Shown: positions 1 to 8,881 of the stretch, one piece after another
Layout: each line of letters opens with the position of its first letter
How positions within the stretch are numbered: the stretch's first letter is position 1
Assembly: GCA_017429265.1 (NCBI GenBank)
Contig: JAFRPG010000058.1
Coordinates: forward strand, 62,001-126,000
Origin: Clostridia bacterium
Lineage (GTDB): Bacteria; Bacillota; Clostridia; Christensenellales; Aristaeellaceae
Direction of reading: 5' to 3'
DNA: 64,000 bases
Position numbers and translations under genes: made by a program
The notes under the pieces: model-generated
Told to the model about the DNA's origin: nothing
Seen by the model: only the letters and a program-made list of their open reading frames with translations
Databases searched by the model: none

Positions 1-1
1 A

Positions 2-1225
2 GCGTTGTCCGTCGACATCGACGCGGAGGAACGGCGCATCCTCTGGGCGCTCAGCGACCGCGTCGCTGCCCACGAAACCGCGCTGCGCGGTGCGATCCGC
101 GCGATGACGGACCTCGACGTGATCTTCGCGCGGGCCAAGCTGAGCGCGGAGATGCACGCGCGCCCGGCGGAGCTGACCGCGGAGCGCAGGATCCGCCTGG
201 TGGAGGCCCGCCATCCGCTGCTCGACCCGGAGGCCTGCGTCCCGCTCAGCCTGGAACTCTCGCTGCCGGACGCCGGCATCGCCGTGACCGGCCCGAACAC
301 CGGCGGCAAAACGGTGTGCCTCAAGACGGTGGGCCTCCTGACGCTGATGGCGCAGAGCGGCCTGCACATCCCCTGCGGGGAGGGCACCGTGATCGCTCTG
401 ACGGACGCCGTGCTGTGCGACATCGGCGACAGCCAGAGCATCAGCCAGAGCCTGTCCACCTTCTCCGGCCACATGACCAACATCATCCGCATCCTGCGGT
501 CGTGCAGCCGGGACAGCCTGGTGCTACTCGACGAGCTGGGCAGCGGCACCGATCCGGCGGAGGGCTCCGGCCTGGCCGCGGCGATCCTGGAGGAGCTGCT
601 CCGGCGCGGCTGCTTCTTCATGGTGACCACGCACGACCCGCAGATCAAGCAGTGGGCGGAGCAGACGGAGCATGTTGTGACCGGGCGCATGGCCTTCGAC
701 CGCGACTCGCTCCGGCCGCTGTACAGGCTGGAACTCGGCAAAAGCGGCGAGAGCTGCGCGATCGAGATCGCCCGCCGCCTGGGTATGGACGAGGGCCTGC
801 TCTCGCGCGCAAAGCAGGTCGTCGGGCACGGCATCGGCGCGGCCCCGGAGCGGGTGAGCAGGCCGATGCGCATCCCGGCCACCCGCCTTGAACGCCTCCC
901 GCGGAACACAGCGGGCAGCTTTGAGCGCTTCACCGTGGGGGACAGCGTGATGCTGCTGCCGGACCGCGTGACGGCCATCGTCTTCCGCCCAGCGGATGAC
1001 AATGGCATCGTCGTGATCCATCTGCAGGGGCAGAAGCGGACCGTTCGCCATGACCGGCTGAAACTGCTGGTGCCGGCCTCGGAGCTTTACCCGCCGGATT
1101 ACGATTTCTCGATCATCTTTGACACGGTGGCCAACCGGAAGGCGGCGCACACAATGGCGCGCAAATTCGATCCGGACGCGGTGATCGTGCACCGGGAGGG
1201 CCGGACGGAGAGTGAAAACGCGTGA
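2..1225 (+). CDS. MutS2-like DNA mismatch/recombination ATPase, 3' part
   Basis: The 5' end lies outside the window; the TTG at position 5 is not a credible start because the MutS2 helical core is already under way. Visible are the Walker A motif GPNTGGKT, the DSQSISQSLSTFSGHMTNI block, Walker B LVLLDELGSGTDP and the trans-acting His in VTTHDPQ, all typical of the MutS/MutS2 ATPase domain and closest to MutS2. MutS2 proteins act on branched DNA or stalled ribosomes. After the ATPase there is a short SH3/KOW-like stretch, but the C-terminal Smr nuclease domain of standard MutS2 is missing: the last 60 residues lack the Smr DLH/HGxG pattern. It is therefore probably a MutS2 paralogue rather than the housekeeping gene. 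Confidence 0.85.
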   Translation, partial: ALSVDIDAEERRILWALSDRVAAHETALRGAIRAMTDLDVIFARAKLSAEMHARPAELTAERRIRLVEARHPLLDPEACVPLSLELSLPDAGIAVTGPNTGGKTVCLKTVGLLTLMAQSGLHIPCGEGTVIALTDAVLCDIGDSQSISQSLSTFSGHMTNIIRILRSCSRDSLVLLDELGSGTDPAEGSGLAAAILEELLRRGCFFMVTTHDPQIKQWAEQTEHVVTGRMAFDRDSLRPLYRLELGKSGESCAIEIARRLGMDEGLLSRAKQVVGHGIGAAPERVSRPMRIPATRLERLPRNTAGSFERFTVGDSVMLLPDRVTAIVFRPADDNGIVVIHLQGQKRTVRHDRLKLLVPASELYPPDYDFSIIFDTVANRKAAHTMARKFDPDAVIVHREGRTESENA

Positions 1226-1256
1226 CGCCCGGACAAGAGACGAGCGCTCCGGGCGT
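1225..1256 (+). terminator. Hairpin after the MutS2-like gene
   Basis: A perfect 9-bp inverted repeat (ACGCCCGGA/TCCGGGCGT) starts at the stop codon. No T-run follows, so intrinsic termination is uncertain. Confidence 0.35.
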
Positions 1257-1327
1257 TCGCGGCAGGAGACCTTCTTTCCGCGGAGAATAATGAGTAGAAT
1301 AACATGGAAAAACGGAGGGGGATAAAC

Positions 1328-2125
1328 ATGGACCTGCACGATTACGAAGATGTGGCTGAAAACTATGATCTGTACCTGGACGCCATGTACCGAAGCGAGG
1401 ACAGCCATGCCGGGTTCCGGGAGTTTTACCTGGATTTCGCCCGGGAATACGGGCAGGGCGGCGTGATCGATATCGCTTGCGGGACCGGCGCGGTGCTGCT
1501 GTATCTCGCGGAGCACGGGATCATGGCGGACGGAACGGACCTCTCCGAAGCCATGTGCCGGGTCGCGGATGAAAAGGCCCGGCGGATGGGCTTCGCGCTG
1601 AAGATCTTTCCCGCCGACATGACGGAATTCAGCAGCGGCCGGAAGTATTCGTGCGCCATCATCGCGCGGAGCGGGTTCATGCATCTTCCGACGCCGGAGC
1701 TCCAGCGCGCGGCCCTCCTGAACATCCGGGAGAACCTGACGGACGGGGGCATGCTGACCTTCAACACCTTCGATCCGCATCCGTTCTTTCAGGCGCAGCA
1801 GATGAACACGAAGGACACGGACTACACCCTCCGCCTGGAGTACACGAACCGGCAGGGCCGGCGCGAGAGGATTTACAACGCCATCTCCTACGATCCGCAT
1901 ACGCAGATCATGAGCGGAAACTGGAAGTTCGAGACGCTGGACGAAAGCGGGAACGTCATCGGGGAAAGGGTCCGTCCGCTGAAGATGCGGCAGACATACC
2001 GCCAGGAGATGAAGTATCTGCTGGAGCTGACGGGATACGAGATCGTCCATGTATACGGAGGCTATCACAGAGAAAGCGGGGACGGGTCCGCGAAAAACGT
2101 GATCTGGTGCGTCCGGAAGAAATGA
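1328..2125 (+). CDS. Class I SAM-dependent methyltransferase
   Basis: A 265-residue Rossmann-fold methyltransferase. Motif I is IDIACGTGAVLLYLAEHG (about residues 46-63), followed by the acidic-loop region DGTDLSEAMC. The middle of the protein carries the usual post-I strands and a C-terminal beta-rich domain, as in small-molecule methyltransferases. The substrate is unknown. The start is set at the ATG preceded by GGAGGGGG; an upstream in-frame ATG at 1304 has no ribosome site. It is a single gene convergent with the XRE regulator downstream. Confidence 0.85.
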   Translation: MDLHDYEDVAENYDLYLDAMYRSEDSHAGFREFYLDFAREYGQGGVIDIACGTGAVLLYLAEHGIMADGTDLSEAMCRVADEKARRMGFALKIFPADMTEFSSGRKYSCAIIARSGFMHLPTPELQRAALLNIRENLTDGGMLTFNTFDPHPFFQAQQMNTKDTDYTLRLEYTNRQGRRERIYNAISYDPHTQIMSGNWKFETLDESGNVIGERVRPLKMRQTYRQEMKYLLELTGYEIVHVYGGYHRESGDGSAKNVIWCVRKK

Positions 2126-2143
2126 CGCCGGTCAGAGTACGGT

Positions 2144-2172
2144 AAAACCCCCGGGCACTTCTGCCCGGGGGT
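2144..2172 (-). terminator. Intrinsic terminator between convergent genes
   Basis: A 10-bp GC-rich stem (CCCCCGGGCA/TGCCCGGGGG) with a 4-nt loop. Read on the minus strand it is followed by TTTT, so it best serves the XRE gene. It may also stop the methyltransferase transcript. Confidence 0.75.
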
Positions 2173-2196
2173 GAGAACTCCGACTCCGGCGGCCCG

Positions 2197-2865
2197 TCAC
2201 TTGCAGGCCATGTAGACGTCCATGCTCTCCCCGTCGGTCTCAAAGCAGGGGATGACCTCGTTCTCCGCAAGGACCAGTCCGTTCGTCCTCATGTAGTCGC
2301 CCAGGGTGTGATAGGCGCCCGGGATGGTGGAGAAGGGCTGGTCAAAGGGGCGCTCGATGTGGATCGCCGCGTATTTGTGCGTGGCCTGCTCTTTGACTTC
2401 CACCCCTTCGGGCGTCAGGCCCTCCGGCAGGATCCACGCCGCCGTGTATCCGTGCATCCGGAAGACATTGATCTGCTCGACGGACAGCCTGGGGAAATCC
2501 CATCCGATCACCCGCGGATGCTCAACCCCATTGTCCTTTGCGTATTTGTACACCTTACCCAGCGCGTCGCTCTCCGGCTCCGTGCTGATGACGGTATACG
2601 ACACGTAGCGGAACCCGGGCACCTCCTCGACGCGCAGGTTCGAGTAGGCACTGCTGTGCCGGCCCATCTCATCCCGGAACAGGTTGTCCAGGGAGCAGTT
2701 GAAGACCCTGCACAGCTCCAGCGCCTTGTCCATCTCCGGATTAGCCGCGTCCATCTCCCATTTTGAGACCGTCTGGCGGCTGACGTTCAGCTTCTCCGCC
2801 AGGGCCTCCTGCGTCATGCCGCCGCTCAGCTGACGCAAATACTGCAGGTTTTTCCCAAAGCTCAT
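2197..2865 (-). CDS. XRE-family regulator with GyrI-like effector-binding domain
   Basis: The N-terminal 60 residues are a Cro/CI helix-turn-helix (MTQEALAEKLNVSRQTVSKWE). From about residue 70 the sequence (RVEEVPGFRYVSYTVIST ... YAAIHIERPF) resembles the AraC effector-binding/GyrI-like fold that binds small cationic ligands. The combination suggests a ligand-responsive repressor. The start is the ATG after AAGGAGGG; the longer in-frame extension upstream has no ribosome site and is Arg-rich. Its target is not evident, and it may regulate the UvrA-like gene upstream or itself. Confidence 0.8.
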   Translation of the reverse strand: MSFGKNLQYLRQLSGGMTQEALAEKLNVSRQTVSKWEMDAANPEMDKALELCRVFNCSLDNLFRDEMGRHSSAYSNLRVEEVPGFRYVSYTVISTEPESDALGKVYKYAKDNGVEHPRVIGWDFPRLSVEQINVFRMHGYTAAWILPEGLTPEGVEVKEQATHKYAAIHIERPFDQPFSTIPGAYHTLGDYMRTNGLVLAENEVIPCFETDGESMDVYMACK

Positions 2866-3063
2866 AACTGCCCTCCTTCGAATCGCTCTTCGATCTTTCC
2901 GTAAAGTCCGTTCGCGCCGCGTCGCAGGAACAGAGTAACAGAAAAGCGCACCGACGGCAACCAACCCGCAATTGCGCTTTTGCAGAAATGCGCAACCTGT
3001 GGTTGCAGGCGCACCGGAAGGCCGTGGAAGGGCATCACGCAGTCTCCGGCTGCATCCGTTCCC

Positions 3064-5565
3064 TCACAGATACCGCCCCGTGACGCTCTCCCTGCTCTCC
3101 CGGATCTCCTCCGGCGTGCCGGTCGCCACGATCCGGCCGCCCCGGTTCCCGCCGCCGGGGCCCATGTCCACGACATAGTCCGCACTGCGGATCACATCCA
3201 GGTCGTGCTCGATGACGATGACCGTGGCGCCGAGGCCGATCAGGTGGCGGAAGACGCCCAGCAGCGTCCGCACGTCCAGCGGATGCAGGCCGATGGTGGG
3301 CTCGTCGAAGACGAAAACCGTATCCGACTGGCCCCGGCCCATCTCGCCGGCCAGCTTCAGGCGCTGGGCCTCGCCGCCGGACAGGCTGGGCGTCTCCTCC
3401 TCGAGGGTCAGGTAGCCCAGGCCCAGGTCGTGCAGCACCTGCAGCCGCTCCCGGACCGGCTTCAGATCGCCGCATTCCGCCAGCGCCTCGTCCACGCTGC
3501 AGGCCATCAGTTCCGGCAGGGAGCGGGCCTCCCCGCCTTTGCGGGGCCGCCTGATGCGGTAAGCTTCCTTCCGGTACCGGGAGCCGCCGCAGTCCGGGCA
3601 GGGGATGTCCACGTCGGGCAGGAACTGCACGTCCAGGCTCACGGTGCCGGTCCCGTCACAGGCGGGGCAGCGCAGGGCACCCGTGTTGTAGCTGAAGTCA
3701 CCGGCCGAGAAGCCGTTTTCTTTTGCATCCTTTGTCCTTGCGTAGGCCTTGCGGAGCTCGTCGTGCACGTTGGCGTAGGTGGCGACGGTGGAGCGCACGT
3801 TGATGCCGATGGGCGTGGCGTCGATCAGCTTCACCTGACGGATGCCCTCCGCGGTCACGCGCCACACGTGATCCGGCAGCTTCCGGCCGCCGATCGCCGC
3901 CTCCAGCGCCGGGATCAGGCTCTCCAGCACCATTGTTGTTTTGCCCGAGCCGGACACGCCGGTGACCACGGACAGCCGTCCCTTCGGGAAGGTGACATCC
4001 AGCGGCTGCACCGTATGGATGGCGCCGGTCGTCATGCGGATTTCACCGAGGTCGAAGAGATGCTCTTTCTCCGCTTTTGCCTGCGGGACAGCCCCGTTTC
4101 CCTCCGCCAGGAACGGACCGATCAGGGAGGCGGGATTCTCCTCGAGATCCCGCACCGTGCCCTCGGCTATGATCCGGCCGCCGCCCGCGCCGGCCTCCGG
4201 CCCCAGCTCGATCAGCCAGTCCGCATGGCGCAGCACCTGCGTGTCGTGATCCACCAGCACGACGGAATTGCCGTCGGCCACCAGATCGTCCATGACGCCG
4301 GTAAGCCCCTCCAGATTGGCCGGGTGCAGGCCGATAGACGGCTCGTCCAGCACGTACAGCACGCCGGTGGTGCGGTTGCGCACGGCCCGGGCCAGCTGGG
4401 TCCGCTGGCGCTCGCCGGTGGACAGGGTGGCGGCCGCGCGGTCCGGGGAGAGATAGGAGAGCCCCAGGTCCGTCAGCCGCCGGGCCGTGTGGAGAAAGGA
4501 CGCACAGATGCTCTCGGCCATGGGCCGCATGGTCTCCGGCAGCGAGCCGGGCACGGCCTTCACCCAGTCGATCAGCTCCGACAGGGGCAGGGTGCAGACG
4601 TGATCCAGCGACACGCCCCGCAGGCGCAGGGAGCGGGCGCGTTCGGACAGCCGGGTGCCGCCGCAGTCCGGGCAGACATCCTCCTTCAGGAACTTCTCCA
4701 CCCGCTTCATGCCCTTCTCGTCCTTCACCTTGTTCAGGGCGTTGAGCACGGTGGCGGTGGCGCTGTAGTAGGTAAAATCCATCTCCCCGGCCGACATGTT
4801 GTCCGCCTTTTTCGGCTTGTAGAAGATGTGCTTCTTAACTCTGGGTCCGTCGTAGACGATGGCCTTTTCCTCCTCCGTCAGCTCGCGGAAGGGCACGTCG
4901 GTGCGCACGCCCATCGCGCGGACGACATCGGTCATCAGCGACCACATCAGGCTGTTCCACGGGGCCACCGCGCCGCCGTCGATGGTCAGGCTCTCGTCCG
5001 GCACCAGGGTGGAGCGGTCCACCGTGCGCACCGAGCCGGTGCCGCCGCAGGTCCTGCAGGCCCCGCCGCTGTTGAACGCCAGGTCCTCCGCGCCGATCAC
5101 CGGGACGGGCGCTCCGCACACCGGGCAGAAGACGTCCTTCTCCGCCGCGAAGTCCAGCGTGGGCGGGACCTCGTGGCCGTTGGGGCAGCAGTACGCCGAC
5201 AGACGCGAAAACATGAGCCGCAGGCTGTTCAGCAGTTCCGTCATGGTGCCGAAGGTGGAGCGGATGCCAGGCACCCCCGGACGCTGGTGCAGGGCTAAAG
5301 CGGCGGGGACGTAGCGCACGTCGTCCACCTGGGCGTGGGCGGCCTGTGTCATCCGGCGGCGGGTGTAGGTGGACAGGGATTCCAGATAGCGCCGGGATCC
5401 CTCGGCGTACAGCACGCCCAGCGCCAGGGAGGATTTCCCGGACCCGGACACCCCGGCGATGCCGACGATCCGGTGCAGGGGGATGTCCACGTCGATGTTT
5501 TTCAGGTTGTGTACCTTTGCGCCCCGGATCTCGATCTGTTCGGGGATGCGGCGATGATCGGGCAT
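3064..5565 (-). CDS. UvrA2-type excinuclease ATPase paralogue
   Basis: An 833-residue protein with two UvrA ABC modules. The first has Walker A GVSGSGKSS (residues 38-46) and signature LSTGERQRTQLARA with Walker B LYVLDEPSIGLHP; the second has GVSGSGKTT and LSGGEAQRLKLAGE with DEPTIGLHP. CxxC zinc-binding pairs (CPVCG/CRTCG and CPACDGTG/CPDCGG) sit in the UvrA insert positions. It is about 100 residues shorter than housekeeping UvrA (about 940), which fits the UvrA2/drug-resistance class lacking most of the UvrB-binding domain. Such proteins are linked to tolerance of DNA-binding drugs. The start is the ATG after AAGGGAG; two upstream in-frame ATGs lack a ribosome site. Confidence 0.9.
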   Translation of the reverse strand: MPDHRRIPEQIEIRGAKVHNLKNIDVDIPLHRIVGIAGVSGSGKSSLALGVLYAEGSRRYLESLSTYTRRRMTQAAHAQVDDVRYVPAALALHQRPGVPGIRSTFGTMTELLNSLRLMFSRLSAYCCPNGHEVPPTLDFAAEKDVFCPVCGAPVPVIGAEDLAFNSGGACRTCGGTGSVRTVDRSTLVPDESLTIDGGAVAPWNSLMWSLMTDVVRAMGVRTDVPFRELTEEEKAIVYDGPRVKKHIFYKPKKADNMSAGEMDFTYYSATATVLNALNKVKDEKGMKRVEKFLKEDVCPDCGGTRLSERARSLRLRGVSLDHVCTLPLSELIDWVKAVPGSLPETMRPMAESICASFLHTARRLTDLGLSYLSPDRAAATLSTGERQRTQLARAVRNRTTGVLYVLDEPSIGLHPANLEGLTGVMDDLVADGNSVVLVDHDTQVLRHADWLIELGPEAGAGGGRIIAEGTVRDLEENPASLIGPFLAEGNGAVPQAKAEKEHLFDLGEIRMTTGAIHTVQPLDVTFPKGRLSVVTGVSGSGKTTMVLESLIPALEAAIGGRKLPDHVWRVTAEGIRQVKLIDATPIGINVRSTVATYANVHDELRKAYARTKDAKENGFSAGDFSYNTGALRCPACDGTGTVSLDVQFLPDVDIPCPDCGGSRYRKEAYRIRRPRKGGEARSLPELMACSVDEALAECGDLKPVRERLQVLHDLGLGYLTLEEETPSLSGGEAQRLKLAGEMGRGQSDTVFVFDEPTIGLHPLDVRTLLGVFRHLIGLGATVIVIEHDLDVIRSADYVVDMGPGGGNRGGRIVATGTPEEIRESRESVTGRYL

Positions 5566-5658
5566 AGCGTATTCTCCCTTCGGAGGTGGATCAGACATGG
5601 ATCGGATGACAAACGGTTCTCTTGTCATCGTTTCGGAACAATACTGCGGTGACGCTTG

Positions 5659-6159
5659 TCAGAACGCCGGGAAGCTGAACTCAAAGACGACGCCGTCTTC
5701 CTGCCTGTTCTCATGGCCCGTGTCGGTTTCTGTCACCACACCGCCCATGCGCAGGTAGAACCGCATGGCGTTTTCATTGTGAGGGCTGCAATTACAGAAA
5801 AAACGGTTGATCTCCTTTTCCCTGCAGTGATCCTTCAGGACGGAAAAGGCCTGTCTGCCGATCCCTCTGCGCTGATATTCCCGCAGGACATACAGGGAAC
5901 GCAGCCATACCCCGGTGTCAGTATCCTGAAAGATGAGATATCCGATATCCTCATCACCGGCTTTGATCAGATATACCGTGAAGGACGGGCTTGAAATCTT
6001 CTGCAGGTCGCGCTGTAGATGCCGGTCATAGTCGAAACCGTCGATGACCGCATCCGGGTAAATGCCCCGATATGTCGTATTCCAGATCCTCTGCCGGAGC
6101 GTACTGATGGTGACCGCATCGCTTGCTTTTGCCGGGACAAAGCTCACTTGTTCAGCCAT
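5659..6159 (-). CDS. GNAT family N-acetyltransferase
   Basis: A 166-residue single-domain GNAT. It has the N-terminal LRQRIWNTTYRGIYPDAVID block common to GNATs of the 'TYRGI' type, the acetyl-CoA loop REYQRRGIGRQA (motif A) and motif B around HNENAMRFYLRMGG. The acceptor is unknown; small amines or protein N-termini are usual. The start is the ATG after GGGAGGAAG. It lies downstream of another GNAT on the same strand with a gap of about 135 bp. Confidence 0.85.
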   Translation of the reverse strand: MAEQVSFVPAKASDAVTISTLRQRIWNTTYRGIYPDAVIDGFDYDRHLQRDLQKISSPSFTVYLIKAGDEDIGYLIFQDTDTGVWLRSLYVLREYQRRGIGRQAFSVLKDHCREKEINRFFCNCSPHNENAMRFYLRMGGVVTETDTGHENRQEDGVVFEFSFPAF

Positions 6160-6294
6160 TGATTCTTCCTCCCGCAAAACCCGGTCTGCCGACAGTCCCC
6201 GAAAATGAAAGTCAGGTCCGGCCGAAGATATCATTCCATAATGCTTCATGGGAACCGGTAAACAGCTGCGGTCTTTCCTATTTTGAGATTCAGA

Positions 6295-6750
6295 TCATCT
6301 TTCCAGAACGAACCGCGCGACTTTCACATGACCGTCCGTTTCGACGGAACGGATGTCAAAACCGCATTTTTCCGTGTAGAACCGGACGTTTTCGGCTTTG
6401 TCCAGCGGTGTGATCAGGGTGAACCGGCGCCAGTCCCGGTAATGGGCTTTGACGAACTCCATGGCGGCCGTTCCGATCCCTTTTCCCTGAAATGCCGGGA
6501 TCACGCACAGGCATCCGATCTCATAGATCCCCTTTTCCGGTGCTTTGACGGAGATGCAGCCGACCGGCCGGCCGTCGCAGACGATCAGGAATTTGGGGAC
6601 ATCCAGGATGGACTGCCTCATCATCTCCACGGTCCTTCCGTACGCGGGGCATTCGCCGTACCGGAGATAATCGCTGTAAAACGAAGCGTTGTAAATCCCG
6701 ATGAGCAGCTCCGCGTCTGACACATCGGCTTTCCTGAATCCGATCTCCAT
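6295..6750 (-). CDS. GNAT family N-acetyltransferase
   Basis: A 151-residue GNAT with motif A as CVIPAFQGKGIGTAAMEF and a C-terminal KAENVRFYTEKCGFDIR block. The substrate is not predictable. The chosen ATG follows GGAAGGAG about ten bases upstream. The longer frame to 6885 would add an Arg-rich segment with no ribosome site. Confidence 0.85.
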   Translation of the reverse strand: MEIGFRKADVSDAELLIGIYNASFYSDYLRYGECPAYGRTVEMMRQSILDVPKFLIVCDGRPVGCISVKAPEKGIYEIGCLCVIPAFQGKGIGTAAMEFVKAHYRDWRRFTLITPLDKAENVRFYTEKCGFDIRSVETDGHVKVARFVLER

Positions 6751-6853
6751 CGGCAGCAGCTCCTTCCGGCAGATCATGATCGGGCTGTTTCCAGCATTCT
6801 TCCAAGTCATTCTACACCTGTCCCGCGAAAAGCGCAACGGAGCGGGCCTGCAA

Positions 6854-6880
6854 ATGCGGTTTGCGGACGAAAAACCGCAT
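6854..6880. promoter_or_regulatory. Perfect 9-bp inverted repeat in a divergent intergenic region
   Basis: ATGCGGTTT and AAACCGCAT face each other across a 9-nt loop, about 100 bp upstream of the minus-strand GNAT and 125 bp upstream of the plus-strand lectin-like gene. It could be an operator or a transcript hairpin; no T-run fits a terminator. Confidence 0.35.
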
Positions 6881-7005
6881 ACCATGAAAAAGACTTGTCA
6901 TTCAGCGGGCAGTGACAAAAAGGTGCGTACTTGCGCCGTTGATCATGACATGATAAACTGCTGATACGGAAGGCGCTTCCGAAAGCAAAAAAGGAGAGCG
7001 GACAC

Positions 7006-7608
7006 ATGCGGATCACACTGACGAAGGAGACCACGGCGGTCGTCCACACCCATGCGGATTTCCTGCCGGACGGCATCGTCGAGCTGCGGAAGACCGACAA
7101 GGTGCAGCCGGACGAGAATACCTACCTGAAGATACGGGATCTGGACTTTCACAACGGCGTGATCGAAGCGGATGTCTGCGGAAAGCTGCTGCCGGACGCG
7201 CCGGGCTATGCGCGGGGATTCATCGGCATCGTCTTCCGGGCGAGCGCCGACGACAGCGAGTTCGAGTCTTTCTACATCCGGCCGACCAACGGGAAGGACT
7301 GTACGGACCCGGTGCGGAAGGCGCACGGCTGCCAGTACTTCTCCTATCCCGGCTACACCTTCTCGTATTTCCGGGAGTTCGGCATCGGCGGCTATGAGGG
7401 CCGGGTCGATACGATCGCGCTGGGCGAGTGGAGCCGCATCCGCGCGGAGATCCGGGAGGACCGGGGCGTGTTCTTCGTGGACGGTGTCCGGGTGCTGGAG
7501 GTCAGCGGCTTCAAGCACGGCGCCGCAAGCCGCGGCAGCGTGGGCCTGTACGTGGACATCGGCACAGACGGCTTCTTCCGGAACCTGACGGTGACATGCG
7601 AGGACTGA
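7006..7608 (+). CDS. Concanavalin-like (jelly-roll) domain protein
   Basis: A 200-residue protein without a signal peptide. The pattern LKIRDLDFHNGVIEADV ... GFIGIVFRA ... FYIRP ... WSRIRAEI ... FFVDGVRVLEV ... GSVGLYVDIGTDGFFRNL matches LamG/DUF1080-like jelly-roll domains. In bacteria these bind or cleave saccharides (the 3-keto-disaccharide hydrolase family has this fold). Catalytic function cannot be shown, and a cytoplasmic sugar-binding role is possible. The start is the ATG after AAGGAGAG. Confidence 0.65.
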   Translation: MRITLTKETTAVVHTHADFLPDGIVELRKTDKVQPDENTYLKIRDLDFHNGVIEADVCGKLLPDAPGYARGFIGIVFRASADDSEFESFYIRPTNGKDCTDPVRKAHGCQYFSYPGYTFSYFREFGIGGYEGRVDTIALGEWSRIRAEIREDRGVFFVDGVRVLEVSGFKHGAASRGSVGLYVDIGTDGFFRNLTVTCED

Positions 7609-7669
7609 AGGGCAGGGCCCGTGCGGCGCAGCCGGAGACGATGAAGCATCGTCGCGGAGGAAAAACAGG

Positions 7670-8038
7670 ATGAGTGCAGCGGAATGGACCGTCTCGGCCG
7701 TGGTATTCTCCATTGCGATCGGCATGGCGGTCATCAGCATCAGGAGCTTCATGAACAAAGGCTTCCTGCTCAACAACGCCTGGCTCTATGCCTCAGAGAA
7801 GGAGCGGGCATCCATGGACAGGAAGCCTTATTACAGGCAGACAGCGGTTGTTTTCCTGATCCTGTCCCTCGTCTTTCTCGTGATCGGACTGTCCGCGGTC
7901 CTCCGTGACGGCAGGATCAATCTTCTTGAAATTCCGCTCGTTGCGGGTGCTGTGATCTATGCGGTCATTTCGTCGGTCCGGATCGACAAAAAGGAGAGGG
8001 AAAAAAGGCAGGCGGTTCCCGGCCAGCAGGACAAGTGA
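7670..8038 (+). CDS. DUF3784-like small membrane protein
   Basis: A 122-residue protein with three predicted membrane segments (about residues 6-24, 60-80 and 88-106) and a Lys/Arg-rich tail. The loop after the first segment, FMNKGFLLNNAWLYASEKER, resembles the 'LIAGYNTM..EEK' loop of DUF3784 proteins. These are common in Firmicutes and have no assigned function. The start follows GGAGG. It is 61 bp downstream of the jelly-roll gene and may be cotranscribed. Confidence 0.65.
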   Translation: MSAAEWTVSAVVFSIAIGMAVISIRSFMNKGFLLNNAWLYASEKERASMDRKPYYRQTAVVFLILSLVFLVIGLSAVLRDGRINLLEIPLVAGAVIYAVISSVRIDKKEREKRQAVPGQQDK

Positions 8039-8053
8039 TCTCAGCGATGCCGG

Positions 8054-8081
8054 TTGACAATCCTCCCTGCCATGCTACTAT
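8054..8081 (+). promoter_or_regulatory. Sigma-A type promoter for the deacetylase gene
   Basis: TTGACA, a 16-nt spacer and TACTAT lie 30 bp upstream of the deacetylase start codon. Confidence 0.7.
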
Positions 8082-8110
8082 AGACACATCAACGGAAGGG
8101 AGATATTTCC

Positions 8111-8746
8111 ATGCGGATCGCGCTGACTTTCGACGACGGCCCGAACACCGAGACCACGCCGCAGGTGCTGGACATTCTTCAGGAGCACGGCATCGCGGCG
8201 TCCTTTTTCCTGATCGCGGACAGCATCACGCCGGAATCCGCGAAAGTGGCCCGCCGCGCCTTTGACATGGGCTGCGATATCGAAAACCATTCCAGGACCC
8301 ACAGCTTCATGAACCGGATGACGCCGGAGGAGATCCGGGAGGAGATCCGGTACTGCTCGGAGCGGATCACGGAGATCACCGGCCGGCCGCCCGCCTTCTT
8401 CAGGCCGCCCTATATCGCCGTCAACCGGACCCTCTTCGACAATGTGGATCTGACCTTCATCTGCGGCGCGGGCTGCGAGGACTGGGTGCCGGAGGTGCCC
8501 GCCGACGCCCGGGCCGCGCGCGTCCTGGCTCACGCGGAGGACGGACAGATCGTGCTCCTGCACGATATGCCCGGCAATGTCAACACCGTCGAGGCCCTGA
8601 AGACCATCATCCCGGAGCTGAAAAAGCGGGGCTTCTCCTTCGTGACCGTCCGGCAGCTCTTTGCCGAAGCCGGTGTCAAGCCCGTGCCCGGCAGAATGTA
8701 CACCAATGTCTGGCAGACAACGGATGAGCCTCATAACCCGGCCTGA
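8111..8746 (+). CDS. Polysaccharide deacetylase (CE4/NodB fold)
   Basis: A 211-residue minimal NodB domain. Motif 1 is TFDDGPN (base and metal Asp) at residues 6-12, motif 2 is HSRTH (metal His pair), motif 3 is RPPY, and the HD near the end (LLHDMPG) supplies the motif-5 His. Such enzymes remove N- or O-acetyl groups from GlcNAc- or xylan-type polymers. There is no signal peptide, so a cytoplasmic role on oligosaccharides or another amide substrate is possible. It has its own promoter and terminator, making it a single-gene unit. Confidence 0.85.
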   Translation: MRIALTFDDGPNTETTPQVLDILQEHGIAASFFLIADSITPESAKVARRAFDMGCDIENHSRTHSFMNRMTPEEIREEIRYCSERITEITGRPPAFFRPPYIAVNRTLFDNVDLTFICGAGCEDWVPEVPADARAARVLAHAEDGQIVLLHDMPGNVNTVEALKTIIPELKKRGFSFVTVRQLFAEAGVKPVPGRMYTNVWQTTDEPHNPA

Positions 8747-8781
8747 ACCCCGGCCAGCCGCACCGGATCCCATCAAAGCAA

Positions 8782-8826
8782 AAGCAGGCAGAGCGCCGCT
8801 GCAGCCCTCTGCCTGCTTGTTTTTTG
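8782..8826 (+). terminator. Intrinsic terminator
   Basis: A 12-bp stem (AAGCAGGCAGAG/CTCTGCCTGCTT) followed by GTTTTTTG. It sits between the convergent deacetylase and lipoprotein genes, and the minus-strand side also has a TTTT run. Confidence 0.85.
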
Positions 8827-8881
8827 TCCGGTATGACCTTCGGAACCGGTCTGAATGCCGTAACGGTGTGCCTGCCGGCGC

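Noticed and set aside
5..7. TTG at the left window edge as the MutS2-like start
   Set aside because: The frame is open to the edge and homologous sequence is already mid-protein, so the gene begins outside the window.
524..2068. Long minus-strand open frame (514 codons) across MutS2-like and methyltransferase genes
   Set aside because: Antisense shadow in high-GC DNA: no ribosome site, no domain, Arg/His/Pro-rich composition, and it covers two clear genes.
2980..5298. Plus-strand open frame of 772 codons opposite the UvrA2 gene
   Set aside because: Low-complexity His/Gln/Ala-rich antisense frame; the opposite strand has unmistakable UvrA motifs.
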